A stretch of DNA of 64,000 nt from an uncultured Eubacteriales bacterium (lineage in GTDB: Bacteria > Bacillota > Clostridia > Oscillospirales > CAG-382). Within the stretch, counting starts at the first letter, position 1, and each line of letters begins with the position of its first letter. Under the pieces are notes generated by a model. It was not told where the DNA came from. It saw only the letters and a list, made by a program, of their open reading frames with translations, and ran no database searches. A program made the translations under genes and the position numbers. Of this stretch, positions 33,262-44,217 are shown piece by piece. The stretch covers positions 1 through 64,000 of the forward strand of contig URJL01000004.1 in the NCBI GenBank assembly GCA_900548115.1, read 5' to 3'.

Positions 33262-36200
33262 ATGAAAAGAAAAACCGCAAAACGAAGTCTTGCCGCGGTT
33301 TTGTCGGTGCTTACGGCGTGCGGAAATTTTGTTTTCGCACCGTTTTCGATATCCGCCGCAGATGCCGACGCGACCGTGTATTTGCAGGACCTGTATTTCA
33401 AAAACCCCGACGGCGTTACCGTCGCCGGAAGTCAAACGATAATGGCAGGCGAACGCACCGTTACCTATGCGTCGGGCAATGTGACCTATTCAAAGGCGAT
33501 CCGTCAGGATACGGTCAACAATGTCGGCGGGCTTGAGGAATCGAGCATGACTTTTTCGATCGGGGATCTCTCGGTTTTCGGCAGTGATTTTACCGCCGAT
33601 GTCGGCATGCAGGCGGGCGACACCTATCTTTTGGGCGACGCTGTTTTCAAGGTTTATGTCGACGGTGTTTTGACGGCAAAAAGCGGCGTCGTTTCGTATA
33701 AAAGCGAAAAAACGACCGTTACGTGCTATGTCCCCGCGACGGCAAAAACGCTCACGATCGCGGTCGACTGCTACGACGACACCGCGTGCGACTGGTGCGT
33801 TTGGGGCGACCCGCGTCTCACGCCGCGCAAAAATGCAAAAGTTTATCTTTCGCCTCTTGCCCGCACCGAAAAGAACAAGGTGCAGACGGGTTACGGAAGT
33901 TACACGATCCGCTATAACGACACCGAGTCGCGGGAATTTTCGCAGTCGATCTATAACCACGCCGCCGGCGTCGGAAAACCGTTTGCGTCGGTGTCCTACG
34001 ATGTCGAATCGATCGCCGCAAACGGCGCGGTGTTCAAGTCGTATATCGGACTGCGAAACGACATAGACGGCACAAAGGATACGAATAAATACGGAAAAGC
34101 TTCGTTTTTGGTATATGCCGACGATGTTCTTCTTGAGACATCCGAGGAGATCACGCCCGAAAGCCCGCTTACGCGCCTTTGCGCTGCGATTCCGTCGGGA
34201 ACCAAGACTCTGACGCTTGCGCAGAATCCCGGAACCAGCCAGGACTGTGACTGGTGCGTCTGGGGCGATCCGTATATTTACCCGTCGGATATCGTTCTTT
34301 TTGACGCTTATGCGGACAAAACTATGCTCTTGTACGGCGAAACGGAAAAGATCACGGTGAAGTTTTTCGGCGGCGACGGTGAGAAAATTGCCGATGCCGC
34401 CTATACGGCAAGCTTTGAAAGCGCCGACAGCGCGGTCGCGACGGTATCGAACGACGGCACCGTCACGGCAAGAGCCTTCGGCACGACCGAAATTACTCTT
34501 ATCGCCTCCTACGGCGGAAAGGAATATCGGAAAACGATTCCGATCTCGGTCACGACGGGAGCAAAGAACGTCTATCTTGCGGATTTGAGCAGTGCGCATG
34601 CCGGCTCTTATACCCTTCGTTATGCCGACACGGGGCGGCTTCTCTGTGAAAAGGGTCTTTACATCCACGCGGGAAAGCCGGGGGCGGCGTTTGTTTCGGC
34701 GACCTATGATATCGCGCAGTATACCGCCGCCGATACCTCGTTCCATTCCTATATCGGTTTTCTTGCGACCAACGGAAGCGAGACCGATACGGCGATGCGC
34801 GGACTTGCGTCCTTTGTTGTATATGCCGACGGCACGGAAATTGCAAAATCCGATTTCATCTCGCCCGCAAGCGAGCTTTCGCGCATCGATGTTTTGATTC
34901 CGAAGGGAACAAAGATTTTAAAGATCGCGCTTGATCCGGGCGAAAAGCAGGATTTTGACTGGTGTTTGTGGGGCGACCCGTATCTCGCGGTCGATGAGGA
35001 CTACGAAAACCGCCTTTCGTCGGTCTCGCTTTCGGCGGAAAAGACCGAGCTTTCTCTCGGCGAATCGGTCGGGACGAGCCTTGTCGCGACTCTTGTGAGC
35101 GGAAGCGAGCCGGATCTTTCCAAAGCAAAGATCACGTATTCGAGCAGTGCTCCCGATGTTTTGTCGGTCAAAGACGACGGCACGGTTACGGCGCTTTCGA
35201 ACGGCACGGCGATTTTAAGCGTGAAGGTCGAATACAACAGCAGTGCGGCGAGCGCCGCTCTGCGTTTCCGCTGCGGCGAAACGGCAGGGGACATCACCCG
35301 TTATCTCGGCGAGCTTTCGCCGGAAAAAGCGTCGGTCGGCTGGGGCGCCCTGACGATCGACCGCGACCTTTCGGGCAATAAGATTCACTTTGCGAACGAT
35401 GGCGACGGTATTACGTGCGAAAAGGGTCTTATGACCCACGCGCCCGCCGAGCTTGTCTACGACATCGAGCATTACGGCGCGTTTGCCTTCCGTGCAACGG
35501 TCGGTATTACCGACGACGAGGCGGCGGGAAAGGGACTGGTGCAGTTCTTTGTTTACGCCGACGATACGCTCCTTTACCAAAGCGCGAAAATGACCAACGT
35601 CGGTCCGTATGAAGAGATCGACGTCACCGTTCCCGACGGAACGAAAACGCTTCGTCTTGTCGCCGATTCGTGCGGCGACAATGCCAGCGACCACAGCGCA
35701 TGGGGAAACGCACGCATTCTTTTGAGCGCCGAGAATGGCAAAAACGTCGTTTTTGCCCGCGCCGCTCTGTCCCGCGCCGTTCTTCCCGTAAACGAAACGG
35801 CAAAGGTGAGCGTCACGGGACTTTATGCCGACGGAAGCGCGCTTGACGGAACCGAAAGCATAACCTACAAAAGTGAAAACGAAGGCGTGTTTACCGTCGA
35901 CGAAAACGGCGTTCTGACGGGCGTTTCCGACGGAGTTGCGATGCTTTGTACGACCATTGCGTCGGGTAACAGCACGTATACGACCGAAACGCGCGTCATT
36001 GTCGGCGAGAGCGAGAACGGATTTCTGTTCCACTTTAATTCGCCCGACGGCACGAGAACCTTTATTCTCTCGCTTTCCGAGACCGACGGTGCGCTTTCCT
36101 ACATGCTCTGCGACGAAAATTCTTTGGCGATCGAAGAGAGCGCACTCGGCATTGTCACCGACAAGGCGGATTTTACAAGCGGACTTACCTTGAAAGAGGC

Positions 36201-39200
36201 AAGTACGGCTGAATTTATCGAGGACACCTATACGCTTACGGCGCATACAAAGGAGCGTTATACCGACAACGCAAACGAGCGCCGCTTTACCTTTACGAAA
36301 GACGGCGCGGAAATGACGCTGGTCGTTCGGCTTTACAACGACGGTGCGGCGCTTCGCTACATTCTTTCTTCGGCGGACGGAGCGGACATTATGCTGAAAG
36401 ACGAAAAAACCTCCGCCGTTTTCCTGTCGGATGCGACGGTGTGGACAATGCCGTATACGGCGACGCTCGAAGGCATGTACGGCGAAACGACGACCGGTTA
36501 TACAAAGGGGTCGAATTTCTCCTTGCCGGCGCTTGTCCGCAACGGTGAAAAATACGTTCTTCTGACCGAAAGCGGAATCAATCCCGCCGTTTCGGGAACG
36601 AGACTTTACGGCGTGGAAGACGGACTTTCGTTCGTCCCCGTCGAAAAGAATGCGACCGTTTCGTCTCCGTTCACATCGACCTGGCGCGTGCTCATCGAGG
36701 GCAGCCTTGCCGATGTGACAGAAAGCTCTCTTGTTACGGCGGTTGCGGAAAAGCCCGACGAATCGATCGACTACGGCTTTGTCGAACCCGGCATGAGCGC
36801 GTGGTCGTGGGATGAGGTGCATTTCCGCGGTCAAGCCGACCCAGACGTTCATAAAAAATATATCGACTATGCCGCCGAGATGGGGTGGAAATACTATACC
36901 CTCGACTACGGCTGGCAAAAGCCCGACGGGGAAGTGAAGGACGGAAATTATAAGGTTCTTCCCGGCGTTCATTACGATTGGGTGCCCGACGTTATCGCGC
37001 ACGCAAAGAGCAAAGGCGTAAAGCTCATCGGCTGGGTACACCGCGTAAACCTTGAGGACGAAGCTGAAATGAACGCAATCCTCGAGGATTACAAAACGAT
37101 CGGACTTGCGGGAATCAAAGCCGATTTCTTCAATTCCGAAAGCGCCGAAACGATGAAAATATACGACCGCCTATACCGCAAGTGCGCACAGCTCGGTCTT
37201 ATCGTCAACTGCCACGGCGCAAACAAGCCCACGGGCGAGGTGCGCACCTATCCGAACGTCATTGCTCGCGAGGGAATCAAGGGCGACGAGTATGCCTACT
37301 ACGACGGTATGTGGGCGTCGCAGTATACAATCATTCCGTTTTTGCGCAGTGTCACGGGACCTGCCGACGTGACCGAATATATCTATCCCCGCCTCACGAA
37401 CAAAACGACCTGCGGCTCACAAATGGCGCTGTCGGTTCTGGTTACGAGCGGACTTCACTACATGGGTACACCGCCCGAAAAAATGTTAAACAGCCCCGCA
37501 AAAAATCTTTATACCGATTTTCCGACCGTCTTTGACGACCGCTTCCTTTTGGACGGGGAAGTCGGAAAATATGCGCTCATCGCCGCACGGTACGGTGATG
37601 CCTATTATATCGGTGGCATCACGACCGACGCGCGCACGGCGGTCGCAAAGCTTGATTTTCTCAATGAAAACACGACCTATTTTGCCGACATTTACAAGGA
37701 CGGCAACAGCAAGGACGAGATGAAGGTCGAGACAAAGCTCGTAAAACGCGGCGACGAGTTGTCGGTCGACTTTTTGGAAAACGGCGGCGCGATCATTCGT
37801 CTGCGTCCGATCTCGACTCTTACCGCTCCCGAATCGATCCGCATTTCGGAAGAGAGCGTGACGACCGACATCGGGGAAAGCGTTGGACTTTCCGTTATCA
37901 CCTCGGGTGAGGAAACGCCCGGAGCGCTCCTTTATTCTTCGAGCAACGAAAAAGTCGCCCGAATCGAAAACGGGATCGTTTACGCCGTCGGCGCGGGCAT
38001 TGCAACGGTGCGCGTTTCGGCGGCGGCAGACACGGCGGTTTATGCCGAATGCCGTGTGAACGTGCGCCGAAGCGAAAACGCTGTTTCGGGTCTTGCGATA
38101 ACCGCACCCGAAAGCGTGAAACCGAACGAGAGCTTCACGGTATCCTTTAAGACCCCGAGCGGCGTCTCGAAAGACGATATTTCTTTTATCGACGGCAGTT
38201 TCAAAGCGCTTCCGATCACCTCGTCGAGCGAGGAAAACGGCGTTTTGTCCTTTGTGATCTCGATGCCCTGCGGCGAGAAGATCGGCGTATTGGACGCACG
38301 CGGAACGGAGCTCGGCTTCTTTACCGCCCGTGCCGAAGTGACGATACTGTATGACGGTGCGGTGGAAAAGACGGCGCTTTCGGGCGAGACGATCACATTA
38401 AAGGGAAAAAATTCTTCGGGCGATCTTCTCTTTGTCGGCTGGAAAATCGGCGATACGGTTTATGCCGCCGAAACCGACATAACCGTTCCGTTCGGCGTGT
38501 CCGAGCTTTCGGTCACGTCGGTCTTTGCCGACCCGACCGAGCGCGTTACGCTCTATATCGACGCGGAAAACGGAAAGGACGAAAACGAAGGACTTACGAA
38601 AAATTCGGCGGTGCGCACGGTTTCGAGAGCCTTCTCGCTTCTTGACTCTTACGGAGCAAAGGAACAAATTCTTACTGTCATCGGATTTCTTTCGCCTGCG
38701 CGAAGTCTTCCGCAGAACAGCTCGAACATCACGATAACCGGCGCGGACGAAAACGCGGTCTTTAACGTCGGAGCGGACGGCATTGCCATGAACGGCGATC
38801 TTTCCTTCCGCGATATCCGCTTCGAGTGCAATACGGTCAACAAATTCTTTGACACCATGGGGCATACCCTTGTGATCGGCGAAAACGTCTCGACCGAAAA
38901 ATCGCCGAGCACGGTGATAATCCATTCGGGCACGATGAATTCCGACGGACCGCGCGAGCATGTCACGATAAAAAGCGGCACGTTCCGCATCAGCGCGGGA
39001 GCCTTTTACAACATATCGAAAGCCAATAAAACAAACGGCGCCGATTACATTATCGACGGCGGCAATGTTACGCTTCATTTCTGCGCCGATAATTTCTCGA
39101 CGACTCAGCACGGAACGATCTTTACCGATGCCGTGAACGCCATACACAACGGCGGAAACCTTTCGATCACGACGCAGGACACCAACGGCGAGAACATCGT

Positions 39201-42200
39201 GTTCGAAAAGCCGGTTACCCTGATTCAAAACTACGGAAATAAGGCGTCAGTCAAGGGCATTTTCGAGCTTTGCACCAACGGATACTATGTCATCGAATCC
39301 GAAAAGTACGGCGCGTGCCGCGTCGAAGCGACTTCGACCGAAGGCGTATTCCGCGCCGTTTGCGGTGAGGGCGTGAACGCCTTTGCCGACAAGGTGAAGA
39401 TAAACGACACCTTTACGGCGCAGTCGGATAAGATCACGCACGTGACCTATCGTCCCGACAAGGCGGCAAAGATCGGGGAGAACACCTTCGATACGCTTTC
39501 CGAAGCTGTTTCGGCGGCAAAGAACGGCGATACGGTCACGCTGCTCCAAAGCGCCGTTCTCTCCGAAAATATCACGATTCAAAGCGGCGTAAGCGTCGAT
39601 TTGGACGGCTTTGCGGTAAGCGGAGGAAAACTCATTCTTTCGAAGGGCGCGTGCGCATACAGTACGGGCGAGCTTTCCCAATATGTTTTGCCGAGCGAAA
39701 ACTACGTTCTCGGTGAAAACCGCGATGGGGAAGAGTACCGCATTCTGCCACTCGGTATCCGCCGCGACGGAAACACGCTGTATTTCGACGACGAAGCGTA
39801 CACCGTTCGCGGGAAGAACGGCTCGGTGAACGGAGAAGTCGAGCTTTACGGCGTTTCGTACACCTTTACCGTATCGGATATGCACGCACCTTCGCTCTAT
39901 GCGAAAAACATCACGATCTCCGACGGCTCGTTCGATTCTTTGCACGCGACCGACGGCGGAAGCGCCCGCTTCACCGTAAACGGTGGCAGTATCAATACCG
40001 TCTTTGCGGGTTCGCTCGGCGGAAACGAGAGCGTTTCGGTCTCGGCCGTCGGCGGAAGCATCACGACGCTTTATGCTTCGGGCGAGGGACTGACCGGTAC
40101 GGTCGAAATTTCGATCGGTTCGGGAAATATCGAAAATCTTTATAAAACCGCGCCGAACGGAACGCCCGCCGGAACGGTTCATATAAACGGCACAAACGGA
40201 AAAGTGTTCACCGGCTGGGACGAAAACGAAAGAGCGATCTTTATGACACTGGAGCTTCTCGGTATGCAGCTTCGCACAACGGGCGTTCAGGGCTTGCGCT
40301 TTATTGCCGAGCTTCGCGGCGACAAAAACGGCGTGGACGAATACGGCGTTATCGTTCTGCCCGAGTCGCTCTTGAACGACAGCGAGCTTACGCTCGATAC
40401 CGAACGGATCGCCAAGATCTCGAGTAAGGATTCGAATTTCAAGATCTTCGATTCGGATGCCGATTCGATCCGCTACACGGTCTGCATAACGGGCATCGAA
40501 CCGAAGAATTATGACCGCCGCTACTGTGTCCGCGCGTATATGAAGTATACCGGCTCGGACGGCGAACATATCGTCTATACCGACACCATGCCCGGCGACA
40601 TTCTCTCGACGGCAAAGGGCATTTGCGATCGCTATCCCGGACAATACGAGGAGCTGTACGAAAGAATTCTGAATGAATACGCCGCGACCTTTGTTTCAGC
40701 GGGTGAATTCAAAAAGAAGGTTGAGGAGCTTTCCGAAAGCGGACTTTCGGTACTTTCGCTCGATTTTACCTCCGAAGGAAAAGCGATCGGCACCGACGGC
40801 TCCGAGACCGAAAACGCCGATTGGAGCGTGACCGATTATCTTTCGGTCTCCGATTTTGATATTTTGCAATATTGTCTCTCGGTGCGCTCGGGCGTTCTGT
40901 CCCTTGCGTTTTACGATGCGGACAAGACGTTTATAAACGGCGTATCGGGAAGCACGAACGGCGGCAACGACGGTTATACGGTCGCGATCTATCAGAAAGA
41001 CATCCCCGAAAACGCTTCCTTTGTACGCCTTTCGCGGCACAAGAATTTTGACCTTACCTCGGCAAAGCTCTCCCGCGCAATCGGCGATGAGGTGAACGGG
41101 TATTGTCTCACCAAGGACAAAACGACCTTTGCGGGCAAGAAGATTCTCTGCGTCGGCGACAGCCTGACCTACGGCGATTACGGAACGACCGTCCCCGGAC
41201 GCGGCTATCCGCACAATGAAAACTACCCGTACTACCTTGCAAAATATACGGGCGCTTCGGTCGAATGGTACGCAAGAGGCGGTTATACCGCGACCAACCT
41301 GTACGGCGATTATCACGACGGAATCTTCTCGGGCGCGGGACGCGACGGAGAATATTCCGCAAAGGACGCGGATTTTGTTATCGTCATGCTCGGCACGAAC
41401 GGCGGACTTACCAAAAACGGAAAAGCTCATTTCGAATCGTACCGCAAGCTGGTCGAGGGACTGAAAAAGGACATGAAGGCGGGCGCAAAGCTTATTCTGA
41501 TGACCCCGCCGCATGCGACCAAAGATCCCTCCAAGGTCAATTACGGCTACGCCGAAAACGTTTCCGACGCATACGGCGCGGTTTATGCCCTCGCAAAGGA
41601 ACAGAATCTTCCCGTGTTTGACGTATACCGCGATTCGGGTCTTTCGGAAAAGAACGAAACGCTCATGCAGCCGAACGACGGACTTCATTTCGGCGGCGTC
41701 GGTTATTCGACGCTGGCGGCGTTCGTCACCAACGAATTAAAGCTTTTGGTTTCGGGAAAGCTTGATGCCCTTTCGGCGTCGGAGGAGACCGATAAAGCCG
41801 ACACGGAATTTTTGTCGACGATTGAATATCCCGCCTTTTCGCTTTGCGACGGGAAATACAAGACCTTCGGACGCTGGTTCAAAAAGACGGTGAACGGAGC
41901 GGAATGCGACGTGACGACCACGACGGGTTCGCAGATCTTTTTCCTGACAAACGGCGCGACAACCTTTACCGTCGACTTTAAAGACGAGACACAGTGCAAG
42001 AGTGCAAAGCCGTATTTTGCCGTTTCGATTGACGGGGGAGAGCCGACGCGCTGTCCCATCACCGAAAATACGATAACGCTCCCCGACGCTTCACGCCATG
42101 CCGTTTGGCTTTTCATGGACGGACTTTACGAGCGCGAGGATAAATGGAACGGCGAGGTCGGCTTTGCCGTCGCGGGAATCTCGGTCAACGCGGGTACGAT

Positions 42201-43953
42201 GCGTGCGATTGAGCCTACGAACGATATTGTTTTCTATTACGGCGACAGCATTACCGAGGGCGTGAACGCGTTGGGCACGACCACCGACGGCGCATCGAAC
42301 AGCGCGACGGGCTCGTATGCTTATTTCAGCGCAAGAGAGCTTTCGGCGATCCCGTATTACATCGGCTACGGCGAAAGCGGTCTTGTCCGCCCAGGGTCAT
42401 TCAAAGAGATGAAAACGGCGATCGAATATCTCAGCGCAAACAAAACGGTCGATCTCTCGGTCGTACCGTCGTACATCGTCATAAATCACGGCTATAACGA
42501 CGCATATTCGAGCAGCACCGTTCCCGCGATCACCTCGGAAGAATTTTCGTCGGCGCTTGCGGAAACGCTCGATCTTCTGAACAAGGTATACCCCGATACC
42601 GAAATCTTTTATATCATTCCGATCAACGGAAGCTATCGAGAGGAAATTTATGCCGCAGAAGAAAAATACAAAAATCTTTCCGTGATCGAAACAAAAGATC
42701 TTTCGATCACAAAGCACGACGGAATCCATCCCGACAAAGAAAGCGCCGAAAGGATGGGCAAGGCGGCAGCGGAGGCTGTTCGAAAAATACAGAGCCGCAC
42801 GCACGTGTTTGATTCATATATCACGTACCGTTCGACGCTCCAAAACACCGCAAAGGTTTTGCGCGATGAGAAAAAGCTGACCGTCGCCTATTTCGGCGGC
42901 TCGGTAACGGCGGGCTACGGCGCTTCCGATTTCGACGCGGGCGGACGTGCGACCGACAAGAATTCGTGGCGCGCCAAAACGACGGCATGGCTTTCGGAAA
43001 ATTTCCCGGACGCCAAGATTGAAAGCATTTATGCTGCCATCGGCGAGAGCGGAACTTATCTCGGGACCTATATCGTGCAGGATTATGTCATCGCAAAGAA
43101 CCCCGATCTTGTGTTCATCGAATACGCCATCAACGATACTTACGGCGGATTTGATAAAGTCCGCGCCGCGCTTCAGCTCGAGACGATCGTGCGCGAGATC
43201 AAGACCGCGCTTCCGAAGGCCGATATCGTGATCCTTTTGTCGGGCGATCACGGACAGCTTTCGGGGAACGCATGGTACTTCCCGACGGCGCAGGGACATG
43301 CCGATATCGCCGAGCATTATAATTTGCCGCTTGTCTATATGGGAAGAGCGCTTTATGATCACATTACAAAGAATTCTCTTTCGTGGGACAGCTTTTATAA
43401 GGACAATGTTCATCCGCTCGACGCGGGCTATGCTTACTATTTTGAAGTGGTGAAGGAATACCTCGGAAATGCACTTTTGCATACACAGCTTTCCGACGCA
43501 TACAAAACATCACAGCTTCCCGCACTTTATTCCGATCATCTTCTCGACGGCGACCGCACGCTTGTGTACGCGACCGAGGAGATGCTCGACGGAAACGACG
43601 GCTGGAGCCGTTCGAGTGCCAACATCAACCCCGTCTTTTCGAAGAAAGGCTCGATTGTGCAAAACATATCCGACACGATGAAGCCGTTCACGTATACTTT
43701 TAACGGCACCGAGCTTGCAATCTACACGAATCTTTATTCGCCCGTAAAATACGAGCTTACGGTGGACGGAGAAACATCGACCGTCACCTTCTCGGGACAT
43801 AATCCCACAACGGTCGTAAGCGGACTTTCGGGCGGCGAACATACCGTGACGATAAAGCCGATCGCGGATACCGTTCCGTCGGGAACGACGACTATGCAGA
43901 TCGATGCGGTTATGTATCGCGACGAGACGAAAGAAACCCGCAAAAACCCATAA
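33262..43953 (+). CDS. Giant secreted NPCBM-GH97-beta-helix-triple-SGNH protein
   Basis: 3,563 residues from ATG 33262 (AAAAAGGAGAGG upstream; an earlier ATG adds an implausible leader). Order: signal peptide ending near SISA (residues 1-34); NPCBM-type domains at about 40-190, 193-340, 437-577 and 680-823, the first three ending in a DWCxWGDP motif; Big2-like Ig domains at about 346-433, 587-671, 830-915 and 1524-1603; a GH97 barrel at about 920-1517 with GIKADFF (Asp1288, the retaining-type nucleophile position); an InlB-like segment near 1694-1757; a beta-helix at about 1763-2320; a GLRF domain near 2345-2470; then three SGNH esterases with Ser2634 (GDSLTYG), Ser2996 (GDSITEG) and Ser3214 (GGSVTAGYG). 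No LPXTG, SLH or dockerin is visible, so it is probably released or held by its carbohydrate-binding domains. The likely target is an acylated alpha-linked polysaccharide. Confidence 0.88.
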   Translation: MKRKTAKRSLAAVLSVLTACGNFVFAPFSISAADADATVYLQDLYFKNPDGVTVAGSQTIMAGERTVTYASGNVTYSKAIRQDTVNNVGGLEESSMTFSIGDLSVFGSDFTADVGMQAGDTYLLGDAVFKVYVDGVLTAKSGVVSYKSEKTTVTCYVPATAKTLTIAVDCYDDTACDWCVWGDPRLTPRKNAKVYLSPLARTEKNKVQTGYGSYTIRYNDTESREFSQSIYNHAAGVGKPFASVSYDVESIAANGAVFKSYIGLRNDIDGTKDTNKYGKASFLVYADDVLLETSEEITPESPLTRLCAAIPSGTKTLTLAQNPGTSQDCDWCVWGDPYIYPSDIVLFDAYADKTMLLYGETEKITVKFFGGDGEKIADAAYTASFESADSAVATVSNDGTVTARAFGTTEITLIASYGGKEYRKTIPISVTTGAKNVYLADLSSAHAGSYTLRYADTGRLLCEKGLYIHAGKPGAAFVSATYDIAQYTAADTSFHSYIGFLATNGSETDTAMRGLASFVVYADGTEIAKSDFISPASELSRIDVLIPKGTKILKIALDPGEKQDFDWCLWGDPYLAVDEDYENRLSSVSLSAEKTELSLGESVGTSLVATLVSGSEPDLSKAKITYSSSAPDVLSVKDDGTVTALSNGTAILSVKVEYNSSAASAALRFRCGETAGDITRYLGELSPEKASVGWGALTIDRDLSGNKIHFANDGDGITCEKGLMTHAPAELVYDIEHYGAFAFRATVGITDDEAAGKGLVQFFVYADDTLLYQSAKMTNVGPYEEIDVTVPDGTKTLRLVADSCGDNASDHSAWGNARILLSAENGKNVVFARAALSRAVLPVNETAKVSVTGLYADGSALDGTESITYKSENEGVFTVDENGVLTGVSDGVAMLCTTIASGNSTYTTETRVIVGESENGFLFHFNSPDGTRTFILSLSETDGALSYMLCDENSLAIEESALGIVTDKADFTSGLTLKEASTAEFIEDTYTLTAHTKERYTDNANERRFTFTKDGAEMTLVVRLYNDGAALRYILSSADGADIMLKDEKTSAVFLSDATVWTMPYTATLEGMYGETTTGYTKGSNFSLPALVRNGEKYVLLTESGINPAVSGTRLYGVEDGLSFVPVEKNATVSSPFTSTWRVLIEGSLADVTESSLVTAVAEKPDESIDYGFVEPGMSAWSWDEVHFRGQADPDVHKKYIDYAAEMGWKYYTLDYGWQKPDGEVKDGNYKVLPGVHYDWVPDVIAHAKSKGVKLIGWVHRVNLEDEAEMNAILEDYKTIGLAGIKADFFNSESAETMKIYDRLYRKCAQLGLIVNCHGANKPTGEVRTYPNVIAREGIKGDEYAYYDGMWASQYTIIPFLRSVTGPADVTEYIYPRLTNKTTCGSQMALSVLVTSGLHYMGTPPEKMLNSPAKNLYTDFPTVFDDRFLLDGEVGKYALIAARYGDAYYIGGITTDARTAVAKLDFLNENTTYFADIYKDGNSKDEMKVETKLVKRGDELSVDFLENGGAIIRLRPISTLTAPESIRISEESVTTDIGESVGLSVITSGEETPGALLYSSSNEKVARIENGIVYAVGAGIATVRVSAAADTAVYAECRVNVRRSENAVSGLAITAPESVKPNESFTVSFKTPSGVSKDDISFIDGSFKALPITSSSEENGVLSFVISMPCGEKIGVLDARGTELGFFTARAEVTILYDGAVEKTALSGETITLKGKNSSGDLLFVGWKIGDTVYAAETDITVPFGVSELSVTSVFADPTERVTLYIDAENGKDENEGLTKNSAVRTVSRAFSLLDSYGAKEQILTVIGFLSPARSLPQNSSNITITGADENAVFNVGADGIAMNGDLSFRDIRFECNTVNKFFDTMGHTLVIGENVSTEKSPSTVIIHSGTMNSDGPREHVTIKSGTFRISAGAFYNISKANKTNGADYIIDGGNVTLHFCADNFSTTQHGTIFTDAVNAIHNGGNLSITTQDTNGENIVFEKPVTLIQNYGNKASVKGIFELCTNGYYVIESEKYGACRVEATSTEGVFRAVCGEGVNAFADKVKINDTFTAQSDKITHVTYRPDKAAKIGENTFDTLSEAVSAAKNGDTVTLLQSAVLSENITIQSGVSVDLDGFAVSGGKLILSKGACAYSTGELSQYVLPSENYVLGENRDGEEYRILPLGIRRDGNTLYFDDEAYTVRGKNGSVNGEVELYGVSYTFTVSDMHAPSLYAKNITISDGSFDSLHATDGGSARFTVNGGSINTVFAGSLGGNESVSVSAVGGSITTLYASGEGLTGTVEISIGSGNIENLYKTAPNGTPAGTVHINGTNGKVFTGWDENERAIFMTLELLGMQLRTTGVQGLRFIAELRGDKNGVDEYGVIVLPESLLNDSELTLDTERIAKISSKDSNFKIFDSDADSIRYTVCITGIEPKNYDRRYCVRAYMKYTGSDGEHIVYTDTMPGDILSTAKGICDRYPGQYEELYERILNEYAATFVSAGEFKKKVEELSESGLSVLSLDFTSEGKAIGTDGSETENADWSVTDYLSVSDFDILQYCLSVRSGVLSLAFYDADKTFINGVSGSTNGGNDGYTVAIYQKDIPENASFVRLSRHKNFDLTSAKLSRAIGDEVNGYCLTKDKTTFAGKKILCVGDSLTYGDYGTTVPGRGYPHNENYPYYLAKYTGASVEWYARGGYTATNLYGDYHDGIFSGAGRDGEYSAKDADFVIVMLGTNGGLTKNGKAHFESYRKLVEGLKKDMKAGAKLILMTPPHATKDPSKVNYGYAENVSDAYGAVYALAKEQNLPVFDVYRDSGLSEKNETLMQPNDGLHFGGVGYSTLAAFVTNELKLLVSGKLDALSASEETDKADTEFLSTIEYPAFSLCDGKYKTFGRWFKKTVNGAECDVTTTTGSQIFFLTNGATTFTVDFKDETQCKSAKPYFAVSIDGGEPTRCPITENTITLPDASRHAVWLFMDGLYEREDKWNGEVGFAVAGISVNAGTMRAIEPTNDIVFYYGDSITEGVNALGTTTDGASNSATGSYAYFSARELSAIPYYIGYGESGLVRPGSFKEMKTAIEYLSANKTVDLSVVPSYIVINHGYNDAYSSSTVPAITSEEFSSALAETLDLLNKVYPDTEIFYIIPINGSYREEIYAAEEKYKNLSVIETKDLSITKHDGIHPDKESAERMGKAAAEAVRKIQSRTHVFDSYITYRSTLQNTAKVLRDEKKLTVAYFGGSVTAGYGASDFDAGGRATDKNSWRAKTTAWLSENFPDAKIESIYAAIGESGTYLGTYIVQDYVIAKNPDLVFIEYAINDTYGGFDKVRAALQLETIVREIKTALPKADIVILLSGDHGQLSGNAWYFPTAQGHADIAEHYNLPLVYMGRALYDHITKNSLSWDSFYKDNVHPLDAGYAYYFEVVKEYLGNALLHTQLSDAYKTSQLPALYSDHLLDGDRTLVYATEEMLDGNDGWSRSSANINPVFSKKGSIVQNISDTMKPFTYTFNGTELAIYTNLYSPVKYELTVDGETSTVTFSGHNPTTVVSGLSGGEHTVTIKPIADTVPSGTTTMQIDAVMYRDETKETRKNP

Positions 43954-43989
43954 TAATTCCGAAGCGCCCATCGCGGCGCAAAACAAAGG

Positions 43990-44024
43990 TCTCCCGCCGC
44001 TTTCCCCTTGCGGCGGGAGATTTT
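43990..44024 (+). terminator. Terminator of the giant gene
   Basis: Perfect 11-bp stem TCTCCCGCCGC / GCGGCGGGAGA followed by TTTT. Confidence 0.85.
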
Positions 44025-44102
44025 CGTTATTCAGAACAAGGGCGCTTTTATGCCGAAGCGGAGAAGAAAAACAAAAAAACTCCGAAAATCGCGAAAAAAC
44101 CT

Positions 44103-44131
44103 TTGCAATTTTCGAAAGAATGTGCTATAAT
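44103..44131 (+). promoter_or_regulatory. Promoter of the MATE stub
   Basis: TTGCAA (44103-44108), 17 bases, TATAAT (44126-44131). Confidence 0.85.
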
Positions 44132-44152
44132 TCCCCTTGGTGTGTAGCCGCA

Positions 44153-44191
44153 CGGCGTAAGTCCAACTTTCGGACTTACGCCGTATTTTTT
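44153..44191 (+). terminator. Leader attenuator before the MATE stub
   Basis: Perfect 12-bp stem CGGCGTAAGTCC / GGACTTACGCCG followed by TATTTTTTTAT. It lies between promoter and start codon, so it would stop transcription before the gene unless relieved. No antiterminator partner or known riboswitch fold was recognised in the short leader. Confidence 0.75.
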
Positions 44192-44217
44192 TATATTTTT
44201 ACTTCGGAGGTCAAAAA

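Noticed and set aside
35215..37041. 608-codon minus-strand frame inside the giant gene
   Set aside because: Antisense to the NPCBM/GH97 region, with no initiation signal and a composition typical of reverse-complement shadows.
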